In this document: in pieces, positions 54,056-62,348 of the stretch | How the letters are laid out: each line of letters starts with the position of its first letter | Position numbering within the stretch: the stretch's first letter is position 1 | Source: Pseudoalteromonas rubra | GTDB taxonomy: Bacteria > Pseudomonadota > Gammaproteobacteria > Enterobacterales > Alteromonadaceae | Length of the DNA: 64,000 bases | Assembly (NCBI RefSeq): GCF_005886805.2 | Contig: NZ_CP045429.1 | Span: forward strand, 2,822,501-2,886,500 | Direction of reading: 5' to 3' | Made by a program: the position numbers and the translations under genes | The notes under the pieces: generated by a model | What the model was told of the DNA's origin: nothing | Database searches by the model: none | What the model saw: the letters and a program-made list of their open reading frames with translations, nothing else

Positions 54056-54811
54056 TTAAGTACCACTATTAGTAATAATCATTTCCTTTGCAACCAGAGC
54101 AGCAGATGGTAAAAACATAGTTGTAACCACACGTTGGTCAATGACAACATCATGTTTATTTTTTAATGTTTCCTTATTTTGCGCAAATGCCCCGTTCTTA
54201 TTAAGCTGGCTTTCAATCAAAAAGGGTAATAGCGTCCCTTGTTTCGCCCACTTTTTCGATTTTTCTGTGGAGTTAGGGAAACCTGCGACTTTTTTACCCT
54301 TAACGAGAAATTGCCCGGAAGCCAATTTCACGTTAGCAATACCTGCAGCCCCATGACCACCCGTGCCTACAACACCGCCCGACTGATAGATTCTGGCAAT
54401 GATTGACTGTATTTCTTTATTGCTCGCCACATCAAAAACAGGGCCGTACCCTCCACCTATATATACGCCCCAGTAGTCATCAGGATTAACGTCTTCTGGT
54501 TTAAGTGAACTGTTAGCTTTACCTAAAAAGTTCTCGTATTTTATTGTATAACTGCTGATTCCGAGAGGATCCATCATAAAAGGAACTTTCCCACCTTGAG
54601 GTGATACAAAGTCCACGTCAAAGCCATGACTAACAAACACATGATATGGCGGTGCCACTTCCCATAGGTTGTTTCTTGCATCATGTTTTTCTGGATCTCC
54701 CATGTTTTCCATATTTGATACAATAATCAATACTTTCTTAGCTGGCTCAGCGTACAAAACACTTGATAGCAACAGACAAAGTGCACTAAAAAATAAACTA
54801 AAAAACTTCAT
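54056..54811 (-). CDS. Secreted DJ-1/PfpI-family protein lacking the nucleophilic cysteine
   Basis: 251 residues with a signal peptide (1-21). The fold is that of Hsp31/PfpI glutamine-amidotransferase-like proteins: VLIIVSNMENMGDPEKHDARNNLWEVAPPYHVF, YWGVYIGGGYGPVFDV and the elbow GVVGTGGHGAAGI. In active members the elbow reads CHG; here the cysteine is a glycine (about residue 152, GGT where TGT is expected). Glyoxalase or deglycase activity is therefore unlikely, and export to the periplasm is unusual. Role unknown. Confidence 0.82.
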   Translation of the reverse strand: MKFFSLFFSALCLLLSSVLYAEPAKKVLIIVSNMENMGDPEKHDARNNLWEVAPPYHVFVSHGFDVDFVSPQGGKVPFMMDPLGISSYTIKYENFLGKANSSLKPEDVNPDDYWGVYIGGGYGPVFDVASNKEIQSIIARIYQSGGVVGTGGHGAAGIANVKLASGQFLVKGKKVAGFPNSTEKSKKWAKQGTLLPFLIESQLNKNGAFAQNKETLKNKHDVVIDQRVVTTMFLPSAALVAKEMIITNSGT

Positions 54812-55256
54812 AATTTCCCTTAATTAAACCTGTGCCACAAAGACACATAACCTTTTGATTTTTATATCTTATTACATTTCACCATGAATACCCAGTAATA
54901 AATTCCCGATAACAGAAACTTTTGCAAAACACTTACCTCCCCCCTCAAGTGTTCTTTGCAATGGTTCTCGCACGCTTAATGCTATCCTGCTATCTCTTGT
55001 CTGGGATCATGAGTTCTGACATATTAGATGACTGCCCACAGTCAGATTCGGCAAAGAGCTCGGACGACGAAATGATTATTTTATGCCAGGGAAACGATTA
55101 CACGGTGCTATACACGAATACGTGCGTTTGATACACCAGCTTGAGCGAACTCAATTATTTAGGAAACTCCACGCGTCGCTGTAGCTGGCTTAAAATATAA
55201 GCGCGAACAAAAACAATGGTTTCCTGCCCGCGTTGATAATCTGATTAGATTACTGT
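54812..55256. other. Long non-coding gap in the array
   Basis: 445 bp without a clear attC site. A short plus-strand frame (about 55010-55131, acidic) is not convincing. This may be a decayed cassette. Confidence 0.3.
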
Positions 55257-55667
55257 TCATAAACACGTATTACTGCGAATTCTGCGTACTTTTCGCCCTG
55301 CACTTGAAATAAACACAAATGATTTATCATCGATAGTGACTATTTTGTCTGTAACTATTATGCCTGTAGGCAAAGGGTTTTGACCTTGGCTTTCTGTCAC
55401 CGTGATCGTGAGTTGTCCATCTTTAATCAACCAACTGCCGAGAGTAATTGAGTCTATCGAATTGCATTTACCGGAAGTGTATTGAATATGCTCTATAGTG
55501 CCATCACTTCTATAAATGCTGATATGACCTTCTTGCCCATAATAGTTATCTGTTTTTGAAATTGACCATGACCCAACCAGTTTTTTCGAAAGTTCAAAAT
55601 CTGAAATTGGTTGAGCAGTAACATCAACAGACACAGATAACAGAAACGCTACTATTGTATATTTCAA
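55257..55667 (-). CDS. Small secreted lipocalin-like protein
   Basis: 136 residues, TTG start with GGAG seven bases upstream, signal peptide ending near VTA-QPI. The sequence LSKKLVGSWSISKTDNYYGQEGHISIYRSDGTIEHIQY and later ITLGSWLIKDGQLTITVTES follow the pattern of small lipocalin-like or DUF-type beta-barrel proteins. Two cysteines (GKCNS and NTCL). Function unknown. Confidence 0.65.
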   Translation of the reverse strand: MKYTIVAFLLSVSVDVTAQPISDFELSKKLVGSWSISKTDNYYGQEGHISIYRSDGTIEHIQYTSGKCNSIDSITLGSWLIKDGQLTITVTESQGQNPLPTGIIVTDKIVTIDDKSFVFISSAGRKVRRIRSNTCL

Positions 55668-55689
55668 AATAAGCTCCCTTTTTAAAGAA

Positions 55690-55748
55690 ACCTGACGCCT
55701 TGCTCGGCCGCCGCCAGGGTGTAGTCGATTAGATGCAGCACCTTACTA
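55690..55748 (-). other. attC-like site after the 55746 GNAT gene (short type)
   Basis: 59 bp, GC-rich. Minus strand AAGGTGCTGCATC, a GGCGGCGGCC centre, then GCAAGGCGTCAGGT. Again GTC replaces GTT in the end box. Confidence 0.45.
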
Positions 55749-56234
55749 TGCTGCTAAAACCTTCTCCATTAAGACTGCATTTTTTCCATAACCTGGATAC
55801 AGATTTGCTCCTGAGATTTCTTCGAAGCCCAGTAATGACCAAAAGCGACCAGCGCCTTGAACGGCAACAAGAGTGATTCGCTTAACCCCTTTACTTACAC
55901 ACACTTTTATTAGCAATTCCATCATTGAACGGCCTATTCCTTGGCCCTTGAAGTGTGGACCAACTGCCATATCATGGAGAAACAAGGAGTCGCTATTTAC
56001 AAGGTCTGGCAAAGGCTCAAACAGCTTGGGAGGCTCTTTCCCGCTCCATGGATGTGCCAACAAATAGCCTAACACATCATCTCGATCTGACACGCAGACA
56101 AAGCAAGTGTCCGGCGAAGCAGATTGCTTAGATTTGAGTACCTCTAGTTCTTCTAAGCCAACTTCATGATAGGCACTATCTTGAATTTCTAAGATCCCGA
56201 TCCAATTCTTTTCTTCGATTTTTTGAATTTTCAT
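55746..56234 (-). CDS. GNAT family N-acetyltransferase
   Basis: 162 residues with a full GNAT signature: YLLAHPWSGKEPP, FLHDMAVGPHFKGQGIGRSMMELL (CoA loop KGQGIG) and ITLVAVQGAGRFWSLLGFEEI. Substrate unknown. The ATG follows the GTCATAC box of the preceding attC-like site by only 8 bp, so expression must depend on transcription from outside the cassette or a promoter within the neighbouring one. Confidence 0.88.
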   Translation of the reverse strand: MKIQKIEEKNWIGILEIQDSAYHEVGLEELEVLKSKQSASPDTCFVCVSDRDDVLGYLLAHPWSGKEPPKLFEPLPDLVNSDSLFLHDMAVGPHFKGQGIGRSMMELLIKVCVSKGVKRITLVAVQGAGRFWSLLGFEEISGANLYPGYGKNAVLMEKVLAA

Positions 56235-56241
56235 TTGTTTT

Positions 56242-56338
56242 GTATGACAGCGTCAAAGGATGATACTACTTGGCTATACTTGTGCAACGAAACGGAGCCA
56301 AGCGTTAGCAGCCCCACTACTTAATGCGCTGGTTATAT
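56242..56338 (-). other. attC site after the 56333 gene
   Basis: 97 bp. Minus strand: ATATAAC containing the TAA stop, CAGCGCATTAAG complementary to CTTTGACGCTG at the other end, a GCTAACGCTTGGCTCCG centre with CTTGGCT/AGCCAAG stem, and GTCATAC. Strong overall structure with a mutated end box. Confidence 0.65.
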
Positions 56339-56893
56339 TTCTCTTTGTACTGAGCAATTCGCGTGCTTTCCAAAGTGGTCAACAGCAAAGCTAAACAGTA
56401 CCTTTACCATGAAAAAAATACTCACCATCAAAAACCAAAGTGGCAGTGACAAGTAAATCAATAAAAAGATGCCATAGCACATAAAATTAGCGGCAACAAA
56501 AGACTGAATTGACTTCCCCTTTAGCGCATTGACTATAAATGCTGACACGATAGTGTAGCCCCAAATCATGATTGCACTACCCATGGGTTCAGAAAGCAAC
56601 CATGCAATAGCTAAAATATGAACGTGAATGGCGATAAAAATAAGGCGACTTTTGGGCCGCCGAGAATAAAATTCATTCGTGCCATAGCTAAAATTAGCAA
56701 TGCAGCCCGCCAACACATCAAAGATTAATAGAAAAGCTATGATTGATTTCCAATTATCTAAGCTTGTATCTGCAACTGAATAAACAATCCAACTTCCGAA
56801 CAAGGCAAATACAATCGTACAACAAACCTCTAAAAGTGATTGTTTTTCACCAAATACTTCGAAAAGAAATTCTGGGGTTTTAAAGTACCTCAT
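56333..56893 (-). CDS. Multi-pass membrane protein of unknown function
   Basis: 186 residues with five or six membrane helices and a conserved-looking loop FSYGTNEFYSRRPKSRLIFIAIHVHIL. No family recognised. It starts 45 bp after the GTTATAT box of the preceding attC and its stop lies inside the next attC, the standard cassette geometry. Confidence 0.62.
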   Translation of the reverse strand: MRYFKTPEFLFEVFGEKQSLLEVCCTIVFALFGSWIVYSVADTSLDNWKSIIAFLLIFDVLAGCIANFSYGTNEFYSRRPKSRLIFIAIHVHILAIAWLLSEPMGSAIMIWGYTIVSAFIVNALKGKSIQSFVAANFMCYGIFLLIYLSLPLWFLMVSIFFMVKVLFSFAVDHFGKHANCSVQREI

Positions 56894-56937
56894 TGTCTGT
56901 GTACCACTTCCTTATATGTACCGAATTTTGATGTGAA

Positions 56938-57075
56938 ATATAACGCCATAATAGAGCAGCCAATACGTAGGTTGCTTTGTGTTAATTTGGTTCAAAGCGA
57001 CAACACAAAGCAACTGGAGTGTTGAAAATCCAATCGACCCGTTTTTACCGGCGTTTTTGAATTTCCTTGTTAACA
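56938..57075 (-). other. attC site after the 57078 gene (long Vibrio-like type)
   Basis: 138 bp. Minus strand: TGTTAAC-AAGG near the stop, AAAACGCCGGTAAAAACGG, a perfect 13-bp stem GTTGCTTTGTGTT/AACACAAAGCAAC, and TTGGCTGC...GGC-GTTATAT at the end. This is the clearest attC of the window. Confidence 0.75.
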
Positions 57076-57077
57076 AT

Positions 57078-57437
57078 TTAGTTTGGCAACTTAATACGTT
57101 TAAATATGAATACTCTTGTCTCCTTTTGAAGATTAAGTTCATATTTATTTCTTAATAGAATCTTTAACTTCTGACTTTGAGCGCCATGTTGTAAGAAAGA
57201 TGGCTGATTAACCTTACGATTAAAGAAGTAGAAATAGTCGTTATCGAACTCAATATTTCCACTTTCGATGATGGGCTCTTTTGGATCGAAACCGTAGCAA
57301 TCATTATAAATCTTATAATTATCACCCTTAAGTTTTAGCGCATCAGGACATTCGAGTTCTTCACCAAACTGAAGCCATGTATCAGCACTTGCCGGAAAGT
57401 TCAGTAGGAATGTAAAGATAGCTATTATTCTGCTCAT
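57078..57437 (-). CDS. Small secreted protein of unknown function
   Basis: 119 residues from the ATG at 57437, with signal peptide (ending near PASA-DTW). Two cysteines (LECPDA and NDCYGF) and an aromatic beta-rich segment (NIEFDNDYFYFFNRKV). No family recognised. It is the first gene of the array as transcribed and is followed by the clearest attC site. Confidence 0.6.
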   Translation of the reverse strand: MSRIIAIFTFLLNFPASADTWLQFGEELECPDALKLKGDNYKIYNDCYGFDPKEPIIESGNIEFDNDYFYFFNRKVNQPSFLQHGAQSQKLKILLRNKYELNLQKETRVFIFKRIKLPN

Positions 57438-57443
57438 AACCAA

Positions 57444-57888
57444 AGACCGCTACCAGTATATTTGTGAGAATGCCGGTTAAAGCCTGCTCTCAGGTTTTTC
57501 CCGCCTCCACAACTAAATTAACATAATAGGAACAACCTACCACCCTGAACCTAAACCTGCAAGCCTGGTGTAGCCTGAAAAAAGCGAGCCTTGATATTGG
57601 CGAGACCTGAGCGCTTGGATAAAACGTACATGTAAGACTGATATAATGGCTCATTAATTTTTGCCTGTGAATCTGCATATATGTTTTTTGATATGTACTG
57701 AGGCATCCAGGAAGACAAGGAACGTGTTTTTGGCTATTCATTCACCTTAGCGCGAGCTACAGGAACCTGACAAACTCAACTTAGATCGTCCTCCCATTTC
57801 CAAAAATCGCAATTTCACTTCCACAAATAAAGCCGAGTATACATACTCAAAAAACAGCCAAGCCCAACAAATACAAACACTTAAAAAA
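57444..57888. promoter_or_regulatory. Region upstream of the efflux operon with an activator-site candidate
   Basis: About 445 bp without a convincing gene. GAGTAT-AC-ATACTC at 57835-57848 is an inverted repeat about 41 bp upstream of the -24 element, where a sigma-54 enhancer-binding protein could bind. Confidence 0.45.
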
Positions 57889-57904
57889 TGGCATGTGACT
57901 TGTA
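57889..57904 (+). promoter_or_regulatory. Sigma-54 promoter of the efflux operon
   Basis: TGGCATGTGACTTGTA fits the -24/-12 consensus TGGCAC-N5-TTGCA with the invariant GG and the correct spacing. Transcription would begin about 57915, 24 bp before the ATG. Confidence 0.72.
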
Positions 57905-57938
57905 ATGTCTACTATCAAGTACCCTTAGAGGATTGAGT

Positions 57939-59186
57939 ATGGACATACAAGTCGAACAAAAAAAGAACACCCAAGTGAACTGGCTGTGGCTAGGCGGGAT
58001 TACCTTGTTCGTTGCCGTGGCGGGCTGGCTGCTCGCCCAGCCCAGCGCGCAGGCATCCTTGCCGACAGAGGATGCCTGGATTGGTGAGGTCAGACAGGGA
58101 GATTTAGTCATTTCAGTGGCCGGGTTTGGTCAGCTTAAATCGCGCACGCCGCGTTTGATCAGTGCTGCCAGTGAAGCCACGATAGAGGAAATCGTACTGC
58201 GCCCGGGTATTGAGGTTACGCCCGACAGTGTGATCATGCGACTTAAGGATGCCAACCTGACTCAGGCACTAAAAGATGCAAAACGCACGCTGCAACAGGC
58301 AAAAGATCAATATTTGCAATCAAACATTAATCAGCAGCGTGAAATGCTGTCGCATCAGGCAGATCTGGAGATCTTAAAATCTGACTTAGAACGTGCTGAG
58401 TTAGAGGTGTCTGCTCAGGCAGGTCTGGTTGAGGATGGTGCAGTATCCAAACTGGATTATCAGCGTACAGTTCTGGAACATCGCCAGTTAACCCGCAGGA
58501 TTGACATTGAACAACGTCGTATCAGTCAACTTGAAACCTTGCATACAGCTAACTTACAGCTGGCCAACTCAGATATCGAAGCTGCCGAAGAGGCTTATCA
58601 GCTGATCCAGCACAGAGTTGACCGCCTCACTGTACGGGCGGGGATCACAGGTGTGGTGCAGCAGGTATATGTCGAACTGGGGCAAAGTGTGCCCATGGGC
58701 GCGCAACTGGCGTTGGTTGGCAGCACCCGCGATTTATATGCCCGATTGCAAATTCCACAGGCATATGCGGAGCAAGTAGCACTGACGCAATCGGTTCAGG
58801 TGAACACCCGCTCAGATCTAATCACAGGCACTGTCTCGCGTATAAACCCTGTGGTGCAAAATGGCAATATTGAGCTTGAAGTAGCACTGCCCAAAGCTTT
58901 ACCCGACAGCGCCCGGCCCGAACTCAATATTGAAGGCACTATACATATCAACACACTCAACGACGCGCTGTTTATCGACAAGCCTGTCGGTGCCAAAGCC
59001 TTTAGCCACGCCAGGTTATACCGTATCGACGCGAATACCCATCAAGCACACGCCATTGAGGTACACTATGGCGCCCAAACCGCACAGCATATTCAGCTGC
59101 TATCCGGCGCACAACCAGAGCAGCGCTTTATTCTGTCGGATATGGCATCCTATCAGGATGAGCCGGTCGTGTACCTGAGTAAATAA
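57939..59186 (+). CDS. HlyD/MacA-type periplasmic adaptor of an ABC efflux system
   Basis: 415 residues from the ATG at 57939 (GAGG seven bases upstream). One N-terminal inner-membrane helix (about 17-36), a lipoyl half (GDLVISVAGFGQLKSRTPR), a long coiled-coil hairpin (about 110-220), the second lipoyl half (VDRLTVRAGITGVVQQVYVELGQSV) and a beta-barrel. It links the inner-membrane ABC permease to an outer-membrane factor, which is not encoded here. First gene of a five-gene operon. Confidence 0.9.
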   Translation: MDIQVEQKKNTQVNWLWLGGITLFVAVAGWLLAQPSAQASLPTEDAWIGEVRQGDLVISVAGFGQLKSRTPRLISAASEATIEEIVLRPGIEVTPDSVIMRLKDANLTQALKDAKRTLQQAKDQYLQSNINQQREMLSHQADLEILKSDLERAELEVSAQAGLVEDGAVSKLDYQRTVLEHRQLTRRIDIEQRRISQLETLHTANLQLANSDIEAAEEAYQLIQHRVDRLTVRAGITGVVQQVYVELGQSVPMGAQLALVGSTRDLYARLQIPQAYAEQVALTQSVQVNTRSDLITGTVSRINPVVQNGNIELEVALPKALPDSARPELNIEGTIHINTLNDALFIDKPVGAKAFSHARLYRIDANTHQAHAIEVHYGAQTAQHIQLLSGAQPEQRFILSDMASYQDEPVVYLSK

Positions 59187-59196
59187 GGAAACAACA

Positions 59197-59904
59197 ATGA
59201 ACAACAAATGCGTTATTAAACTCACAGATATCACCAAACACTTCCTGCTCAGTGGTATGGAAACACAAGCCTTACGTGGCGTGAACCTGAGTATCAACGA
59301 GGGTGAATATGTTTCTATCTCTGGCCCATCCGGTTGCGGCAAATCTACCCTACTCAATATTCTGGGCCTGTTAGACACGCCTACTGGCGGCCGTTATCAG
59401 ATCGCCGGAAACGACGCCAGCCAACTCAGTGTCAATCAACGCGCAACATTAAGAAACAAGCACATTGGCTTCGTCTTTCAGTCGTTCAATCTGATAGATG
59501 AACTGAATGTATTCGACAACCTGGCGCTGCCAGTTAAGTACAGTGCGCATCCTCTGAATGGCACTCAGCTCAAAGAGCGAGTGATGCATTGTCTGGAGCT
59601 GGTGCAGATGACACATAGGATAAACCATCAGCCCAATCAACTGTCGGGTGGTCAGCAGCAGCGCATTGCCATCGCACGGGCGTTGGTCAATCAGCCAGAT
59701 ATTCTGCTGATTGATGAGCCCACCGGTAACCTGGATTCCAAAAACGGTGATGCCGTCATGCAGATGCTGCACGACTTAAACGCACAAGGCACCACCATGT
59801 GCATGGTCACACACGACCTGAGGTATGCCGATATGGCCAGTCGCAAACTGTTCCTACTTGATGGCGTTATGGTAGATGAGGTGAAGCTGGAGATGGCAGG
59901 ATGA
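59197..59904 (+). CDS. ABC transporter ATP-binding protein (MacB/LolD type)
   Basis: 235 residues. Walker A GPSGCGKST (43-51), Q-loop FQSFNLIDELNVFDN, signature LSGGQQQRIAIARAL, Walker B ILLIDEPTGNLD and the H-loop MVTHD. It belongs to the family-3 exporters that work with FtsX-type permeases. It lies 10 bp after the adaptor and overlaps the permease by ATGA. Confidence 0.94.
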   Translation: MNNKCVIKLTDITKHFLLSGMETQALRGVNLSINEGEYVSISGPSGCGKSTLLNILGLLDTPTGGRYQIAGNDASQLSVNQRATLRNKHIGFVFQSFNLIDELNVFDNLALPVKYSAHPLNGTQLKERVMHCLELVQMTHRINHQPNQLSGGQQQRIAIARALVNQPDILLIDEPTGNLDSKNGDAVMQMLHDLNAQGTTMCMVTHDLRYADMASRKLFLLDGVMVDEVKLEMAG

Positions 59905-62288
59905 TCAAAGCAGAACTTAAACTGGCAGCGTCTAACCTGAAAAAGCTGCCCGGCTTTAGCTTCACCGTGATTTTTACACTAGCGCTGACCCTGGCGGCGC
60001 TGTGTGTAGTGATCAACATCAACCACCGGTTGCTGACCAAGCCCTTACCCTACCCCAATGCCGATACCTTATGGGTTACCGATCAGAGCGAAACCATCAA
60101 CGGCGAGACACAATACGGCTTTCAGATGTTGCCAACTCAAGTGCTGCTCTACCAGGATCAACAGTTTATTGATGAAATGGCCATGCTGCATCACACCTCA
60201 CCTCGTCTGATGGATGTCGATGGACGACCCACAGTGGATGTGCTGCGTGTTTCCCCTGAATTTTTCTCGTTACTCGGCGTGCCCATGCATTTGGGCCGCG
60301 CATTGAACAGCAATGAAGGGATCAGCGATGAACAAAAAGTGCTGGTACTCAGTTATCAGGCCTGGCTGGAAGACTTCAATGCAGATCCCGCCGTAATTGG
60401 CACCTTTACCCAGCTGAACCGGGTGGCTTATCAAATTGTGGGAGTCGTTGCCGAGAACTTTGAAGTACCAGAGATTTTTCGCAGCTCTGAGATCACTGGA
60501 TTCAGCAGCTTCCCAGAAGCACTTAGCACCACTAATAACTGGAACAGCATCAGCAGCCAGTTTAATGGGATCGCTCGCTTTAAGCCGGGTGTGAACACAG
60601 CGCAAGCCAATCACTCACTGGGTGAGCAGATCAATACCCTGTATCAATCTCAGGAGAACGTTGCCCCCGATACCGCCATCGGGGCACGCTTCACCCCATT
60701 GCGCACCAGAATCATCGCCGAGAGCGATAACCTGGCATTGAGTTTGTTGTTTTCCGCGGCAGTGCTGGTTTTGATTGCGCTGACCAATGTCACCAACCTG
60801 TTTTTATCACGAGGCGCACAAAAGCAACGTACTATGGCAATTCAGGCTGCACTAGGAGCTAAGCCACGCCATATTTTCATCAGTATGTTTTGTGAAGGTG
60901 CTTTATTGATTGGCGCCGCAACCGTGCTCGGCTTACTGGGCGCGCAGTGGCTGAATGTCCTGTTGGCCGACGACTTGAGCTATCTATTCACTCGTATGCA
61001 GGCATTGTCGCTCGATGCGCCCACTATTGTAGTTGCAATTACCCTGGCGCTGCTTATCACTCTGCTCATTGCCGCCATCACCAGCAGTCAAGTTAACTAC
61101 CACGCCCTGACAGGCGCCCTGCATGCCAGCGGCAAAGGCACAGGTGCGCAAATCTCTACCCGCACTCGTCATATCCTGGTGGCACTACAAGTGATGTTTG
61201 CCAGTTTATTGCTGTTTCTGGCGGCCAATAAGCTCCTGCCCGCCTATCATAAAATGACCCACCCAACCGGGTTCAATACTGAACACCTCTACTATGTGCG
61301 TGTTGATAGCAGTGCCACTGAGATTGACCCATTTGAACTAACCCGACAGGTGAAAAGTACCCTGAGTGCACAAGCAAATGTCGATTCTGTGGCAGCCAGT
61401 GCAGCCTCTCCATTAGCCATGAGCTGGAAAAACTACCTATATGACGAACAAATTGCGCTATTGGGCATAACCAGTTTGGCATTTTTAGATCAGGATGCTT
61501 TCGCTACTTTATCTTTGCCTGTCAGGCAAGGGCGCAGCTTTACCCCTATTGCAGCCTCTGGAGAGGATAACAACGAAATTATCATCTCGGAGTCACTGGC
61601 CAAACGCCTGTATGACACAAATAACCCGCTTGGGCAAACGCTATACATCGACCAGGAAACTCCAAGACAAGTTGTCGGTGTCGTAGGCGACGTTTACGTA
61701 CCCACCGGCCCGCTAGGGTATGAATTGGAGCGCTACTATGTACCGCTCACCGAAGGCAGCAATGCGTTTATTATCAAAGCCAGCGGGCCTTTATCAAAAG
61801 TGCAATTTGGTGAGGTACTGAGAGATATTCATCCGACCTTAAACTTCTCGGTTTTCAGGAAAGTGGATGATATGCTCAGTCAGCGACTCAGACAAACCTG
61901 GCTTCAGGCCATGCTGACCGTGGCGTTATTAGCACTGACGCTTAGCCTGGCTGGCGCAGGCATTTACGGTGTACTTACCTATAGCGTGCAAATGCGTCGT
62001 TACGAGTTGGGCATTCATTTGTCTCTGGGGGCACACACACATAAACTGGCCGCTATGATCATAAAACAGAGTTTTGTGCCAATTTTTACCGGCCTGGCAG
62101 TCAGCCTGCTATTTGCAAGCCTGGGTTATCTGGTGTGGTCTCGTATCGGCGACGGACCAGTCGATGTGAACTGGCTGGCCATCATCAGCAGCATTCCGGT
62201 GATGCTACTGGTCGCACTAGTTGCCAGTTATCTGCCAGTACAAAAGGTGATCCGTCAGGACCCTATCCGGGCATTGAGAAATGAATAA
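59901..62288 (+). CDS. MacB/FtsX-type ABC permease (duplicated)
   Basis: 795 residues, about twice a MacB-PCD/FtsX unit. N-terminal helix (about 18-40), a large periplasmic MacB-PCD domain (about 45-260), three helices (about 285-400), then a second half with a helix near 430, a second periplasmic domain (about 455-660) and three final helices (about 675-790). The GAQKQRTMAIQAALGAKPRHI and MRRYELGIHLSLGA stretches are FtsX coupling motifs. It is a mechanotransmission-type exporter; the cargo is unknown (peptide, lipid or natural product). Confidence 0.88.
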   Translation: MIKAELKLAASNLKKLPGFSFTVIFTLALTLAALCVVININHRLLTKPLPYPNADTLWVTDQSETINGETQYGFQMLPTQVLLYQDQQFIDEMAMLHHTSPRLMDVDGRPTVDVLRVSPEFFSLLGVPMHLGRALNSNEGISDEQKVLVLSYQAWLEDFNADPAVIGTFTQLNRVAYQIVGVVAENFEVPEIFRSSEITGFSSFPEALSTTNNWNSISSQFNGIARFKPGVNTAQANHSLGEQINTLYQSQENVAPDTAIGARFTPLRTRIIAESDNLALSLLFSAAVLVLIALTNVTNLFLSRGAQKQRTMAIQAALGAKPRHIFISMFCEGALLIGAATVLGLLGAQWLNVLLADDLSYLFTRMQALSLDAPTIVVAITLALLITLLIAAITSSQVNYHALTGALHASGKGTGAQISTRTRHILVALQVMFASLLLFLAANKLLPAYHKMTHPTGFNTEHLYYVRVDSSATEIDPFELTRQVKSTLSAQANVDSVAASAASPLAMSWKNYLYDEQIALLGITSLAFLDQDAFATLSLPVRQGRSFTPIAASGEDNNEIIISESLAKRLYDTNNPLGQTLYIDQETPRQVVGVVGDVYVPTGPLGYELERYYVPLTEGSNAFIIKASGPLSKVQFGEVLRDIHPTLNFSVFRKVDDMLSQRLRQTWLQAMLTVALLALTLSLAGAGIYGVLTYSVQMRRYELGIHLSLGAHTHKLAAMIIKQSFVPIFTGLAVSLLFASLGYLVWSRIGDGPVDVNWLAIISSIPVMLLVALVASYLPVQKVIRQDPIRALRNE

Positions 62289-62316
62289 CAAATCGAACAA
62301 CAGTCAATGAGGAAAT

Positions 62317-62338
62317 GCAGGCGCTTCAAAGCGCCTGC
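62317..62338 (+). promoter_or_regulatory. Hairpin just upstream of the response-regulator start
   Basis: GCAGGCGCTT-CA-AAGCGCCTGC, a perfect 10-bp stem, ends 10 bp before the chosen ATG at 62349. No T-run follows and no ribosome site is visible between hairpin and ATG, so it could modulate translation or mark an RNA-processing point inside the operon. Confidence 0.5.
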
Positions 62339-62348
62339 CAGTTATACC

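Larger units (their letters stand above)
46629..57442 (-). mobile_element. Candidate orphan integron gene-cassette array (CALIN)
   Basis: Sixteen small genes, all on the minus strand, each lacking an evident promoter and mostly separated by short gaps. At least six of the gaps hold attC-like sites whose R'' box (ending AAC) overlaps or closely follows the stop codon of the gene and whose other end carries a GTTATAT-, GTTAGG- or GTCATAT-type box. Gene content (GNATs, ABM, small membrane and secreted proteins, a kinase-like ATPase) is typical of cassettes. No integrase gene is in the window. The edges are approximate. Confidence 0.7.

Noticed and set aside
54922..55131. Plus-strand frame of about 69 codons in the cassette region
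   Set aside because: Opposite orientation to all neighbours, TTG start without a ribosome site, low-complexity acidic tail; more likely decayed sequence.
57490..57741. Minus-strand frame of about 83 codons upstream of the efflux operon
   Set aside because: No ribosome site, unusual composition and no recognisable motif; it lies in the probable regulatory region.
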